64,000 nucleotides of DNA from Mucilaginibacter pankratovii. GTDB taxonomy: Bacteria; Bacteroidota; Bacteroidia; Sphingobacteriales; Sphingobacteriaceae. The notes beneath the pieces are model-generated. The model was given only the letters and a program-made list of their open reading frames with translations, searched no databases and had not been told where the DNA came from. The position numbers and the translations under genes are program-made. The stretch's first letter is position 1; each line of letters starts with the position of its first letter. Location: the NCBI RefSeq assembly GCF_014773265.1, contig NZ_JACWMY010000004.1, positions 248,001 to 312,000 on the forward strand, written 5' to 3'. Positions 28,148-37,094 of the stretch are shown here, in pieces.

Positions 28148-28552
28148 TTATTCCCCACCCATCCCCACCGGTACCGAATGCAGGGCCACCCTGTTTCCCT
28201 CGCTATCTATAAATACAGCCATGAAGCCGTATTCAGGCGATATTTCTGTTTTGGGAACTACAATTTTACCGCCGGCGGCTTCTATCTTGTCTAATGTAAT
28301 TTGTACATCGGGGTTAGCATTTAGGTAAACTACCGGGCCGCTTTCGGCGGATGGTTTATAAAAATCGCCGCTTTTGCAAATGGCGCCGCCTACGTTTTCC
28401 ATGGGGTTTTCGATAGGGAACATCCGCATCTCGAAACCCGGCATCTCCATCGGGATCATCTCGATATCAAAAATAGCTTCATAAAACTTTTGGGCACGGC
28501 TGATATCCTCTGCGGGGATCTCAAACCAGCTAACGGCGTTTTTAAATATCAT
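28148..28552 (-). CDS. VOC (glyoxalase/bleomycin-resistance fold) protein
   Basis: A 134-residue single VOC domain protein. NAVSWFEIPAEDISRAQKFYEAIF is the typical first beta-alpha unit and GNRVALHS closes the fold. The N-terminal metal position here is a Trp/Phe-rich segment, so metal binding is uncertain. Often regulators or metabolite-modifying enzymes; no substrate can be named. Start ATG 28550-28552. Confidence 0.88.
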   Translation of the reverse strand: MIFKNAVSWFEIPAEDISRAQKFYEAIFDIEMIPMEMPGFEMRMFPIENPMENVGGAICKSGDFYKPSAESGPVVYLNANPDVQITLDKIEAAGGKIVVPKTEISPEYGFMAVFIDSEGNRVALHSVPVGMGGE

Positions 28553-28708
28553 AATACGGGTTGGTTTTGTTGAAATAAATTTAAGGGTTTATTGTTAAAT
28601 AATCCTACAGGAAAACAGGAAGATTTGTTAAGTTTCTAAAAAGCTTTGTCAGCCTTAGCTTGTCGAAGGCCTCGCGGTAAATGCTTCTACAGGCTCAGCT
28701 TGACATCA

Positions 28709-31165
28709 TCAAAAACTCACCCCGATTCTCAGCGCACTATTTACCTTACCGCCCTGGTTAAAGGCCATGCCATACATCACCCGGATACCCGTGTTGGTTT
28801 GCAGCCCGAAGCCCAGTTCGGTATAATGCTTTAAGGTTGGGGTGTACAGGTAATTCACATCGAAGATCTCCTGCAGTTTCAGCTTGCGGATCAGCGGGAT
28901 CTTATTGGTGATAAAGCCCGAGAAATTGTGCTCCAGGTGGCCTTCCAGGTATTTATCACCGGTGCTGTAGCGGTAATAATCCAAGAGCATAAAATGGTTG
29001 ATGCCCGAATCGTAAAACAATACCTGGTTACCCGAGAAATGCTTGTAATCGGTATAAAACAAACTGTTGGCGTTGAAGAATTTGCCCGCGCCTATATAAA
29101 AGCTCGTTTTGCCGTAAAACCCAAGCGGGATATCCGATTTGGAGATATCTGCCGAAAGCAGGGTGTAATCCACATCCGAACCCAGTACATCCTTAATTCC
29201 TTTAGTTACATTAAAACTAATGGTAGGGTACTTGGATGGCAGGTAACGACGGTCGTTTGGATAGGTCTCGTACTTATTGCTGAAATCGTATGAGGTGCGC
29301 AGGCTCAGTTTAAACGATTGGTTTTGCGGGAACAGCGGCGCATCAACAGTTGGGTTCAACGGGTTGTTAGAGGTAAACTCATTCCCTTTCGGATGGAAGA
29401 GGCTGTAGCTTGCGGTATTAGGCAGCCAGTTCCTGTCCGCCCATTCCATGGTGCCACTTGCCAGCCAGCCGCCGCTTACACGGGTAGACAGGCTAACCGA
29501 TGCAAACTTCTTTTGATACAGTTTTTCGAAGTTCTTCCGGTTCAGCAAACTGTAGGCTGTGTTCATAAAGCGGGTGATGGGCTGGCGATTGTTCATGTCC
29601 ACCACATCCGAACCGCCCGCAATGTTGAGGCTGAATGGACCCGCGGGAAGCGTAACGCCGCCACTTCCGTAGAAAAGCTTGTTACCAAAACCGTACCCCG
29701 CTTTACCGTAAACCGAGAAGTATTTATTATTTATGCTGTCTATCTGTTTGGTGAACGAGCCGCCATAATCCAGCGCGAAACCCTGCACGGTGTTATAAAA
29801 TACGGAACCTAAAACGGAGTTGAAATTATAATACTCATGGTCGTAGCGGTTGCGATGGCTGTAGCCACTTATGAGCAGCTTATCAAAGCTTACTTTGTTA
29901 TTCTCCTTGTCGAGGGAATCGAGGTAGGGTTTAGATTCGCGCTTGGCGGCCAAAATCGCTTTTTTGCTGTAATCGGTTTTTTCTTCGATGGTTAGCGGGA
30001 TAGGGCGTTGTTGCTCCCAAAAGGCCGAATCTTTTTTATTTACGCCTTTGGTGATGCGCAATACTTCGGCGAATTGCTTCTTATCCAGGATGGGGTTAAT
30101 GTCGTAATCCTTGTAGATAGATATAAAATACCCGCCGATCCGGAAGCCAAACAAGCCGCCCGTAAACTCGAATTTAATGGAAGCCGGCATCCAAACGTTG
30201 CCGGTTACCGGCACAAATTCCTGGTTCACCTTCAGCGTATCTACAAAATTGATGTTCGATTTTTTAGTGATGGAGAGGCCGAGGCTTTGCAGGCGCCAGC
30301 TATCCTCCAATATATAAATGTACCCGCTAAAACATGGGTCGTGCTCGCGGCGGGGGGTAACTTTTATTTTGTTGATCGTTTCGCCATTCTCTATCGAAAT
30401 ACCCATCCATTGGTACCTGTAGTAAAAAAGCGCGTTATCCGCAATGGGCGAAACCAGCGGGCGGTTGCTTAAACCTTCCCAAACCTGGGTGTTCTCGTAA
30501 AAATTCACTCTAAGGTCTGATGCCCGGTTAAAGCTGAACGCCCGGTTACTGCCCGATACTTTGGACGAGATGATCTCCTCGTGAATATCATCCGGCCGCA
30601 TAAAACTCAGTTTGGATTGCGACTCGGACAGGTAAACAATACCCGTACGGTTACTGTCCAGCCCGGCCTCGCGGGTGGCTTTTTGCACATCAAACATTAA
30701 AAACTTTTTTGGCGCTGCAAGTAGTTTTTGCAAGCCTTTTATGTACACTTCGGCGGTGTAGGAATTTACGGCATTCAAATAACCCTTGCGCTTTTTAATA
30801 GCCTTGCGGATGATGGCGTAGGCCGGGTCCTCGCTACCTGCACGTACCGTAACTTCCTTTATCTGGTAATCCTCGTTCCTTAAAACAACGCTGATGCTTT
30901 GGCTGCTTTTCAACTCTATTTTACGGCTTTCCTGCCGGTAACCAATGGCTTTAAACTGCAATTCGTAAGTGCCGGCTTTAAGGTTGATGCTGTATTCGCC
31001 CTCGCTGTTTGCCGATGTGCCTTTGGTAGTACTTTTAATATACACAGTTGCAAAGGGAATGGGCTTGCCATTTTCGGCGGTTATTTTACCGCTAATGGTT
31101 ACATCCTGAGCTGATAATTTAAGCGAGAATAGCAATAGAAATGCGAGGAGTAGGGGTGACTTCAT
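28709..31165 (-). CDS. DUF5686 outer-membrane protein with carboxypeptidase-regulatory domain
   Basis: An 818-residue protein with signal peptide 1-20, a carboxypeptidase D regulatory-like (CarboxypepD_reg-like) domain at about 22-105 (GKITAENGKPIPFATVYI), and a large C-terminal DUF5686 region with many alternating aromatic/hydrophilic strands typical of an outer-membrane barrel, ending in aromatic-rich GVSF. It is a surface-exposed protein of Bacteroidota with unknown role. The ATG at 31165 directly begins the signal peptide; upstream frame is ignored. Confidence 0.9.
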   Translation of the reverse strand: MKSPLLLAFLLLFSLKLSAQDVTISGKITAENGKPIPFATVYIKSTTKGTSANSEGEYSINLKAGTYELQFKAIGYRQESRKIELKSSQSISVVLRNEDYQIKEVTVRAGSEDPAYAIIRKAIKKRKGYLNAVNSYTAEVYIKGLQKLLAAPKKFLMFDVQKATREAGLDSNRTGIVYLSESQSKLSFMRPDDIHEEIISSKVSGSNRAFSFNRASDLRVNFYENTQVWEGLSNRPLVSPIADNALFYYRYQWMGISIENGETINKIKVTPRREHDPCFSGYIYILEDSWRLQSLGLSITKKSNINFVDTLKVNQEFVPVTGNVWMPASIKFEFTGGLFGFRIGGYFISIYKDYDINPILDKKQFAEVLRITKGVNKKDSAFWEQQRPIPLTIEEKTDYSKKAILAAKRESKPYLDSLDKENNKVSFDKLLISGYSHRNRYDHEYYNFNSVLGSVFYNTVQGFALDYGGSFTKQIDSINNKYFSVYGKAGYGFGNKLFYGSGGVTLPAGPFSLNIAGGSDVVDMNNRQPITRFMNTAYSLLNRKNFEKLYQKKFASVSLSTRVSGGWLASGTMEWADRNWLPNTASYSLFHPKGNEFTSNNPLNPTVDAPLFPQNQSFKLSLRTSYDFSNKYETYPNDRRYLPSKYPTISFNVTKGIKDVLGSDVDYTLLSADISKSDIPLGFYGKTSFYIGAGKFFNANSLFYTDYKHFSGNQVLFYDSGINHFMLLDYYRYSTGDKYLEGHLEHNFSGFITNKIPLIRKLKLQEIFDVNYLYTPTLKHYTELGFGLQTNTGIRVMYGMAFNQGGKVNSALRIGVSF

Positions 31166-31243
31166 TCGGTAGGATAAGTTTGTACTAAGATGGATGTTAT
31201 ATGCCAAAGATTTTAGACGCCGGATGTTAATTATTGTTAAAGC

Positions 31244-31280
31244 AAAAGGCATATTTAAGTTTACCTTAAATATGCCTTTT
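31244..31280 (-). terminator. Perfect 16-bp-arm terminator hairpin
   Basis: Arms AAAAGGCATATTTAAG (31244-31259) and CTTAAATATGCCTTTT (31265-31280) around a 5-base loop. It lies between the aldo/keto reductase stop and the next gene start; both strands end in T-runs. A further hairpin (CTGGCGGTG/CACCGCCAG, 31286-31306) precedes it on the minus strand. Confidence 0.85.
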
Positions 31281-31361
31281 GGAAGCTGGCGGTGTCCCCA
31301 CCGCCAGCGGGGAACAATATTATATCCGTGGTGCCGGTGTCCTCACCGGAACCTTCCATTT

Positions 31362-32351
31362 TTATTTCAATATCCCCTCTATCTTCTCCAGTTCATCCGT
31401 AGAAAAATCAACATTATCCAATGCCTTCAGCGAATCTGCCAGTTGCTCTGGCTTGCTGGCACCGATGAGTACAGAAGTAACACGGTTATCTTTCAGCAGC
31501 CAGGCCAATGCCATTTGAGCGAGGGTTTGGCCGCGTTGCACAGCCAGGTCGTTTAATGATCTTATTTTACCGATAACTTCATCGGTTACCTGGTCGGTTT
31601 GTAAAAAGCCGGTTGATTTTGCCGCGCGCGAATCCTGGGGGATGCCGTGCAGGTATTTATTGGTAAGCAGGCCTTGCGCTAATGGCGAGAACGGGATACA
31701 GCCTACGCCATCTTTTTCCAGCACATCCAGTAAGCCCGCTTCCGCGTCGCGTACAAACATGGAGTATTTAGGCTGATGGATGAGGCATGGCGTGCCTAAT
31801 TGTTTCAAAATAGCTATCGCCTTATCGGCTTCTTCGGCGTTGTAGTTGGAGATACCGGCGTACAGTGCCTTCCCCTGGCGAACGATTAGGTCCAGTGCCA
31901 TCATGGTTTCTTCCAGCGGGGTGTCAGGATCCGGGCGGTGGTGGTAAAATATATCTACATAATCCAGACCCATGCGCTTCAGGCTTTGGTCGAGACTGCT
32001 TACTAAGTACTTTTTAGAGCCCCATTCGCCGTAAGGGCCTTCCCACATATGATAACCTGCCTTGGTAGAGATGATCATCTCATCGCGGTAGCCTTCAAAA
32101 TCTTCTTTTAATATCTTGCCAAAATTAGTTTCAGCCGAGCCGGGGGGCGGTCCGTAGTTGTTAGCCAGATCGAAATGGGTGATGCCGCTGTCAAAAGCAA
32201 GGTGCAGGATCTTGCGGAAATTCTCCATCACATCCACATGCCCGAAGTTGTGCCAAAGGCCAAGGGAGATGGCGGGTAATTTTATGCCGCTTTTACCGCA
32301 GCGGCGGTATTGCATTTTATCGTAACGTTTTGTTGAAGGTTGGTAGGCCAT
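31362..32351 (-). CDS. Aldo/keto reductase, YghZ-like
   Basis: A 329-residue AKR14-type reductase matching E. coli YghZ (L-glyceraldehyde-3-phosphate reductase): MQYRRCGKSGIKLPAISLGLWHNFG at the start, FDLANNYGPPPGSAETNFG with the catalytic Asp and Tyr, and YHHRPDP with the active His. NADPH-dependent carbonyl reduction. ATG at 32351; the first ten residues are divergent from the family core. Confidence 0.93.
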   Translation of the reverse strand: MAYQPSTKRYDKMQYRRCGKSGIKLPAISLGLWHNFGHVDVMENFRKILHLAFDSGITHFDLANNYGPPPGSAETNFGKILKEDFEGYRDEMIISTKAGYHMWEGPYGEWGSKKYLVSSLDQSLKRMGLDYVDIFYHHRPDPDTPLEETMMALDLIVRQGKALYAGISNYNAEEADKAIAILKQLGTPCLIHQPKYSMFVRDAEAGLLDVLEKDGVGCIPFSPLAQGLLTNKYLHGIPQDSRAAKSTGFLQTDQVTDEVIGKIRSLNDLAVQRGQTLAQMALAWLLKDNRVTSVLIGASKPEQLADSLKALDNVDFSTDELEKIEGILK

Positions 32352-32508
32352 ATTGTTTGGTTTATGGCGATAAAAATAGGGTTTTAATTTTTTGTCTGAA
32401 CCCGAATTAAACGAATTAATGGATTTACAGAATTTAAAACAGGCAGCCGCAAGTGATTAATTCTGCCAATTCTAAAAATTCCTTAAATTCGAGTTCAGAC
32501 CAGCCGCC

Positions 32509-33027
32509 ATGCAAATCTTCGCCGAAACAGATCGATTGATACTTAGAGAAATACTTCCTACGGATGCCCAGGGTATGTTTGAGTTGGACAGCGACCCCGA
32601 TGTACACCGCTATTTGGGCAATAAGCCTATCGAAACTTTAGAGGAGGCGCAGCAGGGCATCGCTTTTATCCGTCAGCAATATCTCGACTATGGCATTGGC
32701 CGCTGGGCCGTTATCGAAAAAGCAACCAGTGAATTTACCGGCTGGGCCGGACTAAAATTCATGACGGAAACACGTAACCGGCATACTAATTTTTACGATG
32801 TGGGTTATCGCTTTATCAAACGTTACTGGGGCAAAGGCTACGCTACCGAAGCCGCCATTGCATCTGTTAATTATGGGTTTGATGTATTGAAACTGGATGA
32901 ATTATTCGGCATGGCCGATGTGGATAATATTGGCTCAAACAAGGCCCTGCAAAAAGCAGGGTTGAAATACGTGGAAGATTTTGAGCACGCCGGCATCAGG
33001 CATAGCTGGTACCATCTGAACCGTTGA
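32509..33027 (+). CDS. RimJ/RimL-like N-acetyltransferase
   Basis: A 172-residue GNAT protein: ETDRLILREILPTDA opens the fold, FIKRYWGKGYATEA is the acetyl-CoA loop, and NIGSNKALQKAGLKYV is a conserved RimJ-type motif. Acceptor unknown. Faces the convergent HxlR gene. Confidence 0.92.
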   Translation: MQIFAETDRLILREILPTDAQGMFELDSDPDVHRYLGNKPIETLEEAQQGIAFIRQQYLDYGIGRWAVIEKATSEFTGWAGLKFMTETRNRHTNFYDVGYRFIKRYWGKGYATEAAIASVNYGFDVLKLDELFGMADVDNIGSNKALQKAGLKYVEDFEHAGIRHSWYHLNR

Positions 33028-33095
33028 TTTTATTGATTAAAGGATTTGGCTGATGTCCGAATAAAGGGGTTTTGATAATAGTCAAAATATAGGCG

Positions 33096-33443
33096 CTATG
33101 GCATCGCCACAATGTTATTCAGCACCATTTGCTCTTTGGCCCAGTCTCTCAACAGGGTTAAAAATGGCAACAGATGATGCCCGTTTTCGGTTAGGGTATA
33201 TTCTACTTTCGGCGGTACTTCTACATAAACTTTCCGGCTGATGAGCCCGTCTTCTTCCAATTCGCGCAGGGTCTGGGTAAGCATTTTTGGGGTAATGCCG
33301 GTAACCGTGCGGCGCAGTTCGCCATAACGCAGAGTGCCGCCCCGTAGCCTCCACAAAATACGCCCCTTGTATTTACCGCCAATACGCTGAAAAGCATAAT
33401 CGATGCCGCATTTGGGTGGCTTGTTTTTGCTTTTTTTTTCCAT
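33096..33443 (-). CDS. HxlR family winged-helix regulator
   Basis: A 115-residue HxlR protein: GGKYKGRILWRL and RRTVTGITPKMLTQTLRELEEDGLISR form the helix-turn-helix and wing. A lone Cys12 lies just before the first helix, where HypR- and QorR-type members sense oxidants by thiol chemistry; this is an inference. It is transcribed divergently from the lipocalin gene, with dyad half-sites TTACCT/AGGTAA between them. Confidence 0.9.
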   Translation of the reverse strand: MEKKSKNKPPKCGIDYAFQRIGGKYKGRILWRLRGGTLRYGELRRTVTGITPKMLTQTLRELEEDGLISRKVYVEVPPKVEYTLTENGHHLLPFLTLLRDWAKEQMVLNNIVAMP

Positions 33444-33456
33444 CTCGAAAATTTAT

Positions 33457-33479
33457 TTACCTGGAATACAGATAGGTAA
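33457..33479. promoter_or_regulatory. Candidate HxlR operator
   Basis: TTACCT (33457-33462) and AGGTAA (33474-33479) form a 6-base inverted repeat with an 11-base spacer in the divergent promoter region. A further ACCTA half-site occurs at about 33507-33511. This spacing suits a dimer. Confidence 0.5.
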
Positions 33480-33535
33480 CTTTTTGGTGCGCAGGCTATT
33501 TTTTGTACCTACTTGATGCCGCCTGGATACAAATA

Positions 33536-33543
33536 TAACTTTG
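33536..33543 (+). promoter_or_regulatory. TAACTTTG promoter element of the lipocalin gene
   Basis: Exact TAnnTTTG match on the plus strand, with TTG at 33513-33515 about 20 bases upstream as a possible -33. The ATG at 33548 is only 4 bases later, again implying a leaderless or near-leaderless message. Confidence 0.5.
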
Positions 33544-33547
33544 GTAT

Positions 33548-34051
33548 ATGAAAGCTACACTAATTTTAGCGTTTTTGCTGAGCAGCTGCACAGCATTCGC
33601 ACAAAAAAAGGAAACGAAAGGCGTCAACATAAACTTAACCGGGACTTACAGACTGAAAATAGTGGATAATATTTTGGCCGATAGCAGCCGGGTACACCTC
33701 TATGGCGATAACCCCAAGGGTATTTTAATGTTTGATGCTGCAGGCAACTACGCCATGGAAATTTATAGTAGTGATGGTCGCCCCGCGTTTGCTGCAAACG
33801 ACAAAGGCAAAGGGACCGATGAAGAATACCGTGCCGCCGTGCGCGGCAGCAATGCGCATTTTGGTAAATACAGTATCGACAAGGCAACGCAATCCATCGT
33901 TTATGATATTATAGCCGCCACCTATCCCAACTGGGAAAACACGCAGCGCAAAAGCCGGTTTAAATTCGACGGGAAGATATTGAGTTATATTGTGGCAGTA
34001 CCAACTACCGGCAACGCAGTAAGGGGAGAGGTGGTTTGGGAGAGGATGTAA
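33548..34051 (+). CDS. Exported lipocalin-like protein
   Basis: A 167-residue protein with a signal peptide (1-19, ending AFAQ) and a lipocalin-like (Lipocalin_5 family) beta-barrel pattern: LTGTYRLKIVDNIL at the start, KGILMFDAAGNYAMEIYS, HFGKYSID and a final VVWERM strand. This family often sits beside HxlR regulators. It probably binds a small hydrophobic molecule. The gene is divergent from the HxlR regulator 104 bases away. Confidence 0.86.
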   Translation: MKATLILAFLLSSCTAFAQKKETKGVNINLTGTYRLKIVDNILADSSRVHLYGDNPKGILMFDAAGNYAMEIYSSDGRPAFAANDKGKGTDEEYRAAVRGSNAHFGKYSIDKATQSIVYDIIAATYPNWENTQRKSRFKFDGKILSYIVAVPTTGNAVRGEVVWERM

Positions 34052-34072
34052 GGTGCCCGTCCCATACATAGA

Positions 34073-34139
34073 ACGGCAATGAAGGTGGATTGCGCAAGAT
34101 CGCTACGGTGATTTTTGGGTTTCCCACCTTCATTGCCGT
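34073..34139. repeat. Dispersed inverted repeat with ACGGCAATGAAGGTGG arms
   Basis: Perfect 16-base arms (34073-34088 and 34124-34139) with a 35-base spacer, followed by a smaller hairpin CGTCG/CGACG ending near 34155. Core arm sequence is shared with 28085-28128 and 59560-59615. Lies between two convergent genes. Confidence 0.85.
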
Positions 34140-34165
34140 CGTTTTTAACCGACGGAATACAGAGC

Positions 34166-35479
34166 TTACTCTGGGCTTACTTCCGCCACCACAAACGTAC
34201 TGCCACCAACAAACACTAAATCATTTGCCTGCGCGGCAGACTGCGCGGCTCGCACCGCATCTTTAACCGAGACGAATGCTTCGCCATGAAGACCAAGGCT
34301 TTCCGCTTTTTGCTTTAAGCTTTCGGCGTCCAGCCCACGCGGGATATCGGGTCTGCAGAAGTAGTAGATGGCGTTTTTAGGCAGCATGGCCAGCACTTTG
34401 GTAATATCTTTATCGTTCACCATCCCTATTACAAAATGGAGCTGTTTGTATGGTACCGAGGAAATGTTCTTTAATACTTCTTCAATGCCCTCGGGGTTGT
34501 GGCCGGTATCACAGATAGTCAGTGGAGTGGTGTTAAGTACTTCCCAGCGACCGTGCAGCCCGGTTAGTTTTTTTACGTTTTGCAGTGCTGTAGCAAGGTG
34601 TTCATCGGTGATGTTGAAACCCTGTTCGCGCAGCTCATCTACTGCAGAGAGTACGGTTTTTAGATTTTTTAACTGGTAGCTGCCGGGCAGATCCAGCAGG
34701 AATTTAAACACCGGCTCCTCCGAGAATGCAAAAGTGGGGAGCACTTGTCTTTGGATCTCTACAGATAACAAATTCAAATCACTGCTTTGCGATAATATTT
34801 CCCAATTTTCAGAAGCAAATTCTATCGGGCTTCTCGCCTTTTTAGCCTTGTTCAAAAATATTTCTGATACCTCGGGCTGATGCTCGCCTATTACAACGGG
34901 TATGCCCGGCTTGATGATGCCTGCTTTTTCTCCGGCTATTAGTTCCAGGGTATCGCCCAGCATATTCATGTGGTCCCAACCGATGTTGGTGATCACCGAG
35001 AGGAGCGGGGTGATGATATTGGTAGAATCGAGCCTGCCTCCAAGCCCTACTTCTACCACAGCTATATCAACCTGTTCCTTTGCAAATACATCAAAAGCCA
35101 GCGCAACCGTCATCTCAAAAAACGAGGGTTCAATTTCTTCAAAATCGGCTTGATGATGGGCTACAAAATCAACCACCGTTTGCTCACTTATCATTTCGCC
35201 ATTGATGCGGATACGCTCTCTAAAATCTTTTAAATGAGGCGAAGTATATAGCCCGGTTTTGTATCCTGCTGTTTGTAAAATGGACGCCAGCATGTGCGAT
35301 GTGGAGCCTTTGCCGTTGGTGCCGCCAACATGGATGCTTTTAAACTTATGCTGCGGGTTATCCAGCTTTTCGCAAAGGGCAAGGGTATTAGTCAAGTCCT
35401 TTTTAAAAGCAGATGCACCCACACGCGTAAACATGGGCAGTTGGGTGTACAGGTAATCGAGGGTTTGTTGGTAGTTCAT
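34166..35479 (-). CDS. folC: Bifunctional folylpolyglutamate / dihydrofolate synthase
   Basis: A 437-residue Mur-ligase-like enzyme that adds glutamate to folates. The ATP loop GGTNGKGST spans about 52-60. SPHLKDFRERIRING and VEVGLGGRLDSTN are family signatures, and CDTGHNPEG lies in the C-terminal domain. ATG at 35479 (MNYQQTLDYL) is the correct start; the upstream extension is not conserved. Follows the TonB block on the same strand with a 294-base gap holding a dispersed repeat. Confidence 0.95.
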   Translation of the reverse strand: MNYQQTLDYLYTQLPMFTRVGASAFKKDLTNTLALCEKLDNPQHKFKSIHVGGTNGKGSTSHMLASILQTAGYKTGLYTSPHLKDFRERIRINGEMISEQTVVDFVAHHQADFEEIEPSFFEMTVALAFDVFAKEQVDIAVVEVGLGGRLDSTNIITPLLSVITNIGWDHMNMLGDTLELIAGEKAGIIKPGIPVVIGEHQPEVSEIFLNKAKKARSPIEFASENWEILSQSSDLNLLSVEIQRQVLPTFAFSEEPVFKFLLDLPGSYQLKNLKTVLSAVDELREQGFNITDEHLATALQNVKKLTGLHGRWEVLNTTPLTICDTGHNPEGIEEVLKNISSVPYKQLHFVIGMVNDKDITKVLAMLPKNAIYYFCRPDIPRGLDAESLKQKAESLGLHGEAFVSVKDAVRAAQSAAQANDLVFVGGSTFVVAEVSPE

Positions 35480-35610
35480 GGTTGATGGTTCATAGGTCAT
35501 GGCCGAACCACGTCCTATTGCAGCAAAGGTAGCATCGGGAAATGATAATGAAAACCTGAAAGGGATATTTCAGGGAAATTGCCTTTAAAACAGAACCGCT
35601 AACAATACGG

Positions 35611-35741
35611 GTTTTTACGCTTGTTCGCGTTCGCGATGTAGTGCGAACAGCCCGAACAAGCCCGAACATTGTGATTTTAAATAAATCATCACGGAATAAG
35701 CCTGTAAAAATGCTAAGAGCGATTTCCCCGGGTATTTTGCC
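35611..35741. repeat. Dispersed palindromic repeat, copy 2
   Basis: The reverse complement of the element at 3671-3798 with moderate divergence. Both copies have the CTTGTTCG/CGAACAAG stem and an AT-rich tail with GCTTATTC. It sits in the gap between folC and tonB, more than 31 kb from copy 1. Confidence 0.75.
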
Positions 35742-35773
35742 AGAACCATCAATTATGATCCATGAACTAAAAC

Positions 35774-36589
35774 TTAGTTCAGCTTAAACACAAACGTCAT
35801 CGTTCCCCGCTGGCTATCAGGAGCTGTATCTGATGAATTGAATTGCGAGTTTAGCAGGGCATCCTCACATTTTTGCAGCAGGTCTGCATCGGTAATGGTG
35901 GTGCCCCGTGCACCTGCACGTGCGGTTACTACGCGGCCGTTTTTGTCTACTGTAATATCAACCACTACTTTGCCGGCATGGCGTTTATCGTCGCTTACGC
36001 TTGGGCGGCTCACAAAACTACGCTGCGTAAGATTTAGGCTACCACCGTTTCCACTGCCTGTACCATTATAATTGTTGGTTAACGTTGTACCCGTGGTTTT
36101 GCCCTGGTTGCCCGGCGTGCTGCCTGTACCGTCGCCTTCGCCGCTGCCGTTGTTGGTCTTACCTTTATACAGTGCATTTTGGTTCACTTTTGGGGCTTCT
36201 ACAGGTTTTTTAACGGGCTGTGTGGCAACCGTTTTGCTCGGTGCTTTAGAGTTGGCGGCTACTTCGGGCGCATCTTCGTTATTTTGGGTAACAACGTTTT
36301 TATCGCTGCTCTCTTCTACCGGTTTCTCCTCAGTGGGTGGGGTTTCGGTTACCTTATCGGGTTTCGACTGGTTGGCATTTTCGGCAACGGAAGGCTCTTC
36401 AATGCTCATATAATCGCTGCCCGTACCTTCGTCTACCGTACCATAGTTCACCAAAATACCACCAGTACCCTCTTCATCTTTAGGCGGGGTTTGGAAAACG
36501 ATAAAATAGCACAGGGCAATTACCACAGCAAGTATTACACCTGTTGCAGCAAACGCTTTCGGATAATTATTTTGTTCCCTGTAGTCCAT
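35774..36589 (-). CDS. tonB: TonB-type energy transducer
   Basis: A 271-residue protein: one N-terminal helix (about 14-33), a Pro/Glu/Lys-rich periplasmic linker with TETPPTEEKPVEE, an unusually Gly/Asn/Thr-rich stretch (about 140-180), and a C-terminal TonB/TolA-like domain (about 190-271; HAGKVVVDITVDKNGRVVTA). It carries energy from ExbB/ExbD to outer-membrane partners. Located directly downstream of exbB and exbD in the same orientation. Confidence 0.88.
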   Translation of the reverse strand: MDYREQNNYPKAFAATGVILAVVIALCYFIVFQTPPKDEEGTGGILVNYGTVDEGTGSDYMSIEEPSVAENANQSKPDKVTETPPTEEKPVEESSDKNVVTQNNEDAPEVAANSKAPSKTVATQPVKKPVEAPKVNQNALYKGKTNNGSGEGDGTGSTPGNQGKTTGTTLTNNYNGTGSGNGGSLNLTQRSFVSRPSVSDDKRHAGKVVVDITVDKNGRVVTARAGARGTTITDADLLQKCEDALLNSQFNSSDTAPDSQRGTMTFVFKLN

Positions 36590-36601
36590 TCTTTTGAGAT
36601 G

Positions 36602-36690
36602 TAAGGTAAAAGGTTAAGGGTAAAAGGTTTTTAAAACTGAACAGAAAGGCAGCTACCTTTAACCTTTCAGCTTTTACCTTTCACCTTCCT
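36602..36690. repeat. Intergenic GGTAAAAGG-type repeats
   Basis: The 103-base gap between tonB and exbD contains three GGTAAAAGG-like words in one direction and their complements (CTTTTACC, CCTTTCACC) in the other, so it can fold on itself. A similar word string appears at 52390-52425. Confidence 0.55.
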
Positions 36691-36692
36691 CT

Positions 36693-37094
36693 CTATCCCT
36701 TAGGTTCTGTTGCCAGTACCAGTTTTATATTTAATTTTTGTGCTATATCCATCACCTGTACCACATCCTGTATGGCTACGGTACGGTCTACATATAATAC
36801 TATCGTCAATTCGCTTGCCAGTTTTTTGTAGTTGCCTATCACGGTGGGCAGGTCGGCAACGGGCACCTCTTTTTTATCAACGGTGTACTTCAGATCCTTA
36901 TCTATCGAAACATTGATGGTTTTTTTAGATACCGACTGCCCGCTTGATGATTTTGGCAGCATCAGCTTGATGACGTTTGGGTTGGTAACCGTAGATGCTA
37001 TCAAAAAGAACAAAAGCAGGAAGAACATGATGTCATTCATGGCCGAGGTATGTACCTCCGCAGTTGCACCGCGTTTTCTCTTTCTTAAATTCAT
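36693..37094 (-). CDS. exbD: ExbD/TolR-type biopolymer transport protein
   Basis: A 133-residue protein with one helix (about 19-38, with the motif MNDIMFFLLLFFLIAST carrying the proton-pathway Asp) and a periplasmic domain. RGATAEVHTSAMND is the normal cytosolic lead. It starts inside the last codon of exbB (ATGA overlap, 37091-37094). It forms the stator with ExbB. Confidence 0.93.
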   Translation of the reverse strand: MNLRKRKRGATAEVHTSAMNDIMFFLLLFFLIASTVTNPNVIKLMLPKSSSGQSVSKKTINVSIDKDLKYTVDKKEVPVADLPTVIGNYKKLASELTIVLYVDRTVAIQDVVQVMDIAQKLNIKLVLATEPKG

